Below, one piece after another: positions 62,434 to 64,000 of a stretch of DNA of 64,000 nucleotides (positions are counted from its first letter, which is position 1; each line of letters begins with the position of its first letter). Origin of the DNA: Gemmatimonadaceae bacterium (GTDB lineage Bacteria > Gemmatimonadota > Gemmatimonadetes > Gemmatimonadales > Gemmatimonadaceae); the NCBI GenBank assembly GCA_035606695.1, contig DATNEW010000032.1, positions 1 to 64,000 on the forward strand, written 5' to 3'. A model generated the notes under the pieces. That model had not been told where the DNA came from, made no database searches, and saw only the letters and a program-made list of their open reading frames with translations. The translations under genes and the position numbers were made by a program.

Positions 62434-63095
62434 TGGGACTTGAGCTTCTCCCGATGGCGCGCGGCCTTGGCGCGATTACCGCACGTGGCCATGTCGCACC
62501 AGCGGCGGCGGCCGTTCTTCGTGTTGTCGTAGAAGACGCGCTGGCAGCGCGGATCGGCGCAGCGGCGAACGCGCGGCAGCTCGCCGAGGATGAGTGCATC
62601 AGCGGCCGATTCGACGACGGGAATGACGAGGCCCGCGAATGCATCGCCAACCGGAACGAACGTGCGAATGAACGTGCCGTCGGGTCGCAGCTCCACGCGG
62701 CGCGTTCCCGCGCTGCGTCCGAGCACACGATTGATCTCGCCCAAGCCTTCCGCGCGAATGCGCTCGCTCATCGGTCCCCGCTCGGCGAGCGAGCGGAGCG
62801 CGCCGCGAACGCGGCGGGCGTCGACGAGTGAGGCGGCCGCGCCGGCCGGCTGTTGCAGGGCGCGTCGGCGAATTCCCGAGGCACGTTCGGCATCGAGCAC
62901 GAGCGCCTGCTCGAGCCAGCGCACGAGCGTCTCGAAATCGCGAAGCGCGTCGAAGCGGCGAATGCCGAACTCGCAATTCACGAAGTCGAGCCAGAGTCGC
63001 TCGCCGACGAAAACGAAGGGAGAGCGTTCCATCGTGGCGCGCGGCGAGACGAACGGAACCGCGGCGTTGTCAGAAGGTGTCGTGAGTGTCAGCAT
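62430..63095 (-). CDS. CGNR zinc finger domain protein (ABATE-type)
   Basis: A 221-aa regulator-like protein. An N-terminal ABATE-type domain (about 20-150) opens with RLWLDFVNCEFG. A C-terminal CGNR zinc finger has C-x4-C in RCADPRC and C-x4-C in WCDMATC followed by GNRAKAARHREK. Such proteins are thought to be transcription factors linked to stress or antibiotic pathways. The ATG at 63095 is the start used; longer frames read non-coding DNA. It is followed by a GNAT gene with a 4-nt overlap, a pairing that hints at joint function, perhaps self-protection. Confidence 0.85.
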   Translation of the reverse strand: MLTLTTPSDNAAVPFVSPRATMERSPFVFVGERLWLDFVNCEFGIRRFDALRDFETLVRWLEQALVLDAERASGIRRRALQQPAGAAASLVDARRVRGALRSLAERGPMSERIRAEGLGEINRVLGRSAGTRRVELRPDGTFIRTFVPVGDAFAGLVIPVVESAADALILGELPRVRRCADPRCQRVFYDNTKNGRRRWCDMATCGNRAKAARHREKLKSH

Positions 63096-63281
63096 CGTCG
63101 GCAGCGAGGGACGAAAAGCATATCTCGCGTTTCGCCGCGCAGCAAGCGAGGACATCCGCGACAGTGTGTTGCCGGTTACCCTCGCGCGACCACTAACGAG
63201 CCGCAAGCGCTGCTTGTAGATTTGGCCCGCTTTGTCGCGGACTTATTCGCGCGCCGTTACTTAATCCGAGTCGTTCTCCGC

Positions 63282-63821
63282 ATGCTGTCTTCCTCGATTC
63301 GCACGATCGCCGTCGGTTCCACGAATCCTGTGAAGTGCGGCGCCGTGCGCGCGGTGCTCGCGCCGCTTGCGCCGCAGGCGCACGTCGAAGGCATCGCGGT
63401 CGCGTCGACGGTCAGCGACCAACCGTTCGGCGACGACGAGACGATTCGCGGCGCACTCGCGCGCGCGACGGCGGCGCGCGATGCACTCGGCGCCGATCTC
63501 GGTGTCGGCATTGAAGGCGGCGTCGTGGAGCAGAGTGATGGACGCATGCGCACGTGCGCGTGGGCGGCGATCATCGACAAGGCAGGACGTTCGGGCGTCG
63601 GCGGTTCGCTCGCCATGCCGCTGCCCGATGCGGTGGCCGCGATGATTCGCGACGGGCTCGAGCTTGGACACGCGATGGACCGGCTCGTCGGCGAGCACGA
63701 CACGAAGCGCGGCAAGGGCGCGGTGGGCATTCTCACCGCGGGCCTGGTGGATCGGCAGCGCGCGTACGAGGTCCTGGTGATGTATGCGCTGGCGCCGTTC
63801 CTGAGCCCGGACTACTACTAA
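63282..63821 (+). CDS. Inosine/xanthosine triphosphatase (YjjX family)
   Basis: A 179-aa NTP pyrophosphatase-like enzyme of the YjjX/DUF84 family. The opening AVGSTNPVKCGAVRAVL is the substrate-binding signature, and GVGIEGGVVEQ, AWAAIIDKAGR and KGAVGILTAGLVDRQRAYE are further family blocks. It removes non-canonical ITP/XTP from the nucleotide pool. No clear SD precedes the ATG at 63282. Its stop codon overlaps the first BlaI-type operator of the next gene. Confidence 0.88.
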   Translation: MLSSSIRTIAVGSTNPVKCGAVRAVLAPLAPQAHVEGIAVASTVSDQPFGDDETIRGALARATAARDALGADLGVGIEGGVVEQSDGRMRTCAWAAIIDKAGRSGVGGSLAMPLPDAVAAMIRDGLELGHAMDRLVGEHDTKRGKGAVGILTAGLVDRQRAYEVLVMYALAPFLSPDYY

Positions 63822-63832
63822 AAATGTAGTTG
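63815..63832. promoter_or_regulatory. Operator 1 of the BlaI-type regulator gene
   Basis: CTACTAAAAATGTAGTTG matches operator 2 at 15 of 18 positions, contains ACTAC...GTAGT as a dyad and overlaps the start of the -35 box. It also covers the yjjX-family stop codon. Confidence 0.65.
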
Positions 63833-63858
63833 ACACCGGGCGTCCGGGGCGATATTAT
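63830..63858 (+). promoter_or_regulatory. Strong sigma-70-type promoter of the BlaI-type gene
   Basis: TTGACA (63830-63835), a 17-nt spacer and TATTAT (63853-63858) make a near-consensus housekeeping promoter, the best in the window. Confidence 0.8.
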
Positions 63859-63876
63859 CTACTAGAAATCTAGTAG
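63859..63876. promoter_or_regulatory. Operator 2 of the BlaI-type regulator gene
   Basis: CTACTAGAAATCTAGTAG is a perfect 8-bp dyad around AA, directly after the -10 box. Centre-to-centre distance from operator 1 is 44 bp, about four helical turns. Confidence 0.75.
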
Positions 63877-63901
63877 AACAACGAGCGCCGCCCTGGAGCA
63901 C

Positions 63902-64000
63902 ATGGACATTTCGTTCACCGACCGCGAGCTCGACGTCATGGCCGTGCTGTGGCATCGCGGCTCCGGCACCGTTGCCGAAGTGCGCGAGGGTCTGGACGAC
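63902..64000 (+). CDS. BlaI/MecI family transcriptional repressor (partial, runs off window)
   Basis: The first 33 codons of a BlaI-type winged-helix repressor are visible: MDISFTDRELDVMAVLWHRG followed by SGTVAEVREGLDD. This matches the family opening 'LtxrElevMxvLW..g..tv.ev...L'. BlaI-type proteins are normally paired with an M56 membrane sensor peptidase (BlaR1-like), which would lie beyond the window. The promoter is sandwiched between two operators, as expected for autoregulation. Confidence 0.88.
   Translation, partial: MDISFTDRELDVMAVLWHRGSGTVAEVREGLDD

Noticed and set aside
1-64000. tRNA, rRNA, tmRNA, SRP or RNase P RNA genes
   Set aside because: No T-loop (GGTTCGAATCC-like), 16S/23S or other conserved RNA core was found by eye on either strand. 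A covariance-model search could still reveal a divergent small RNA.

Overview
The window is a GC-rich, densely packed bacterial chromosome segment from a Gram-negative-type organism. Lipoprotein signals, a TonB-like protein, a PBP1A and a bactofilin with an M23 peptidase all point to a two-membrane envelope. Two large Ig-like (Big_1/Big_2) lipoproteins, PknB-type kinases with membrane tails, S10 and M61 peptidases, ECF sigma/anti-sigma pairs and very frequent GTG/TTG starts suggest a Gemmatimonadota-like soil bacterium. This is inference from gene content; no rRNA or tRNA gene was found to settle it.

Layout. 0-7 kb: the edge of an IS630-like transposase, a bactofilin/M23 pair, a stand-alone LigD-type 3'-phosphoesterase, an M61 peptidase, a DMT transporter and a hybrid histidine kinase. 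7-12.5 kb: an ECF sigma/zinc anti-sigma pair beside OsmC, rhodanese, a thioredoxin-like ferredoxin, an alpha/beta hydrolase, an HNH protein and TerC. 12.5-18.7 kb: a TonB-domain protein, a LytS/LytTR two-component pair, an amidohydrolase and a secreted protein. 18.7-26.3 kb: two paralogous Ig-repeat lipoproteins. 26.3-36 kb: a fused 2-oxoacid dehydrogenase E1, a diguanylate cyclase, HIT, HNH, NAD synthetase and PBP1A. 36-43 kb: a dihaem cytochrome c, an S10 peptidase, an unrecognised protein with a CNF1-like Cys/His motif, and Lon. 43.5-52.8 kb: two tandem Ser/Thr kinases, two alpha/beta hydrolases, a Spy-like protein and a DEAD-box helicase. 52.9-56.7 kb: a minus-strand operon of pseudopilin, ECF sigma factor, membrane protein with an exported glycogen-binding-type domain, and two secreted proteins, one carrying the same domain. 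56.8-64 kb: a lipoprotein, a short SelW-like gene with an in-frame TGA (probable selenoprotein), phosphofructokinase, a DEIH helicase, GNAT, CGNR, an XTPase-like protein and a BlaI-type regulator with its promoter and two operators.

The most unusual content is small or non-coding. The SelW-like gene at 57132-57368 is interrupted by TGA exactly at the Sec position and has a SECIS-like hairpin just downstream. Two repeat families fill gene ends. One has hexamer arrays (GGGCG plus NTG-like units) arranged as inverted repeats, and two copies share an identical 12-bp terminator stem. The other is a roughly 240-bp element with 49-bp terminal inverted repeats, in two copies. There are also two structured regions ending in strong intrinsic terminators, one inside the leader of the DEAD-box helicase gene and one just before an HNH gene.
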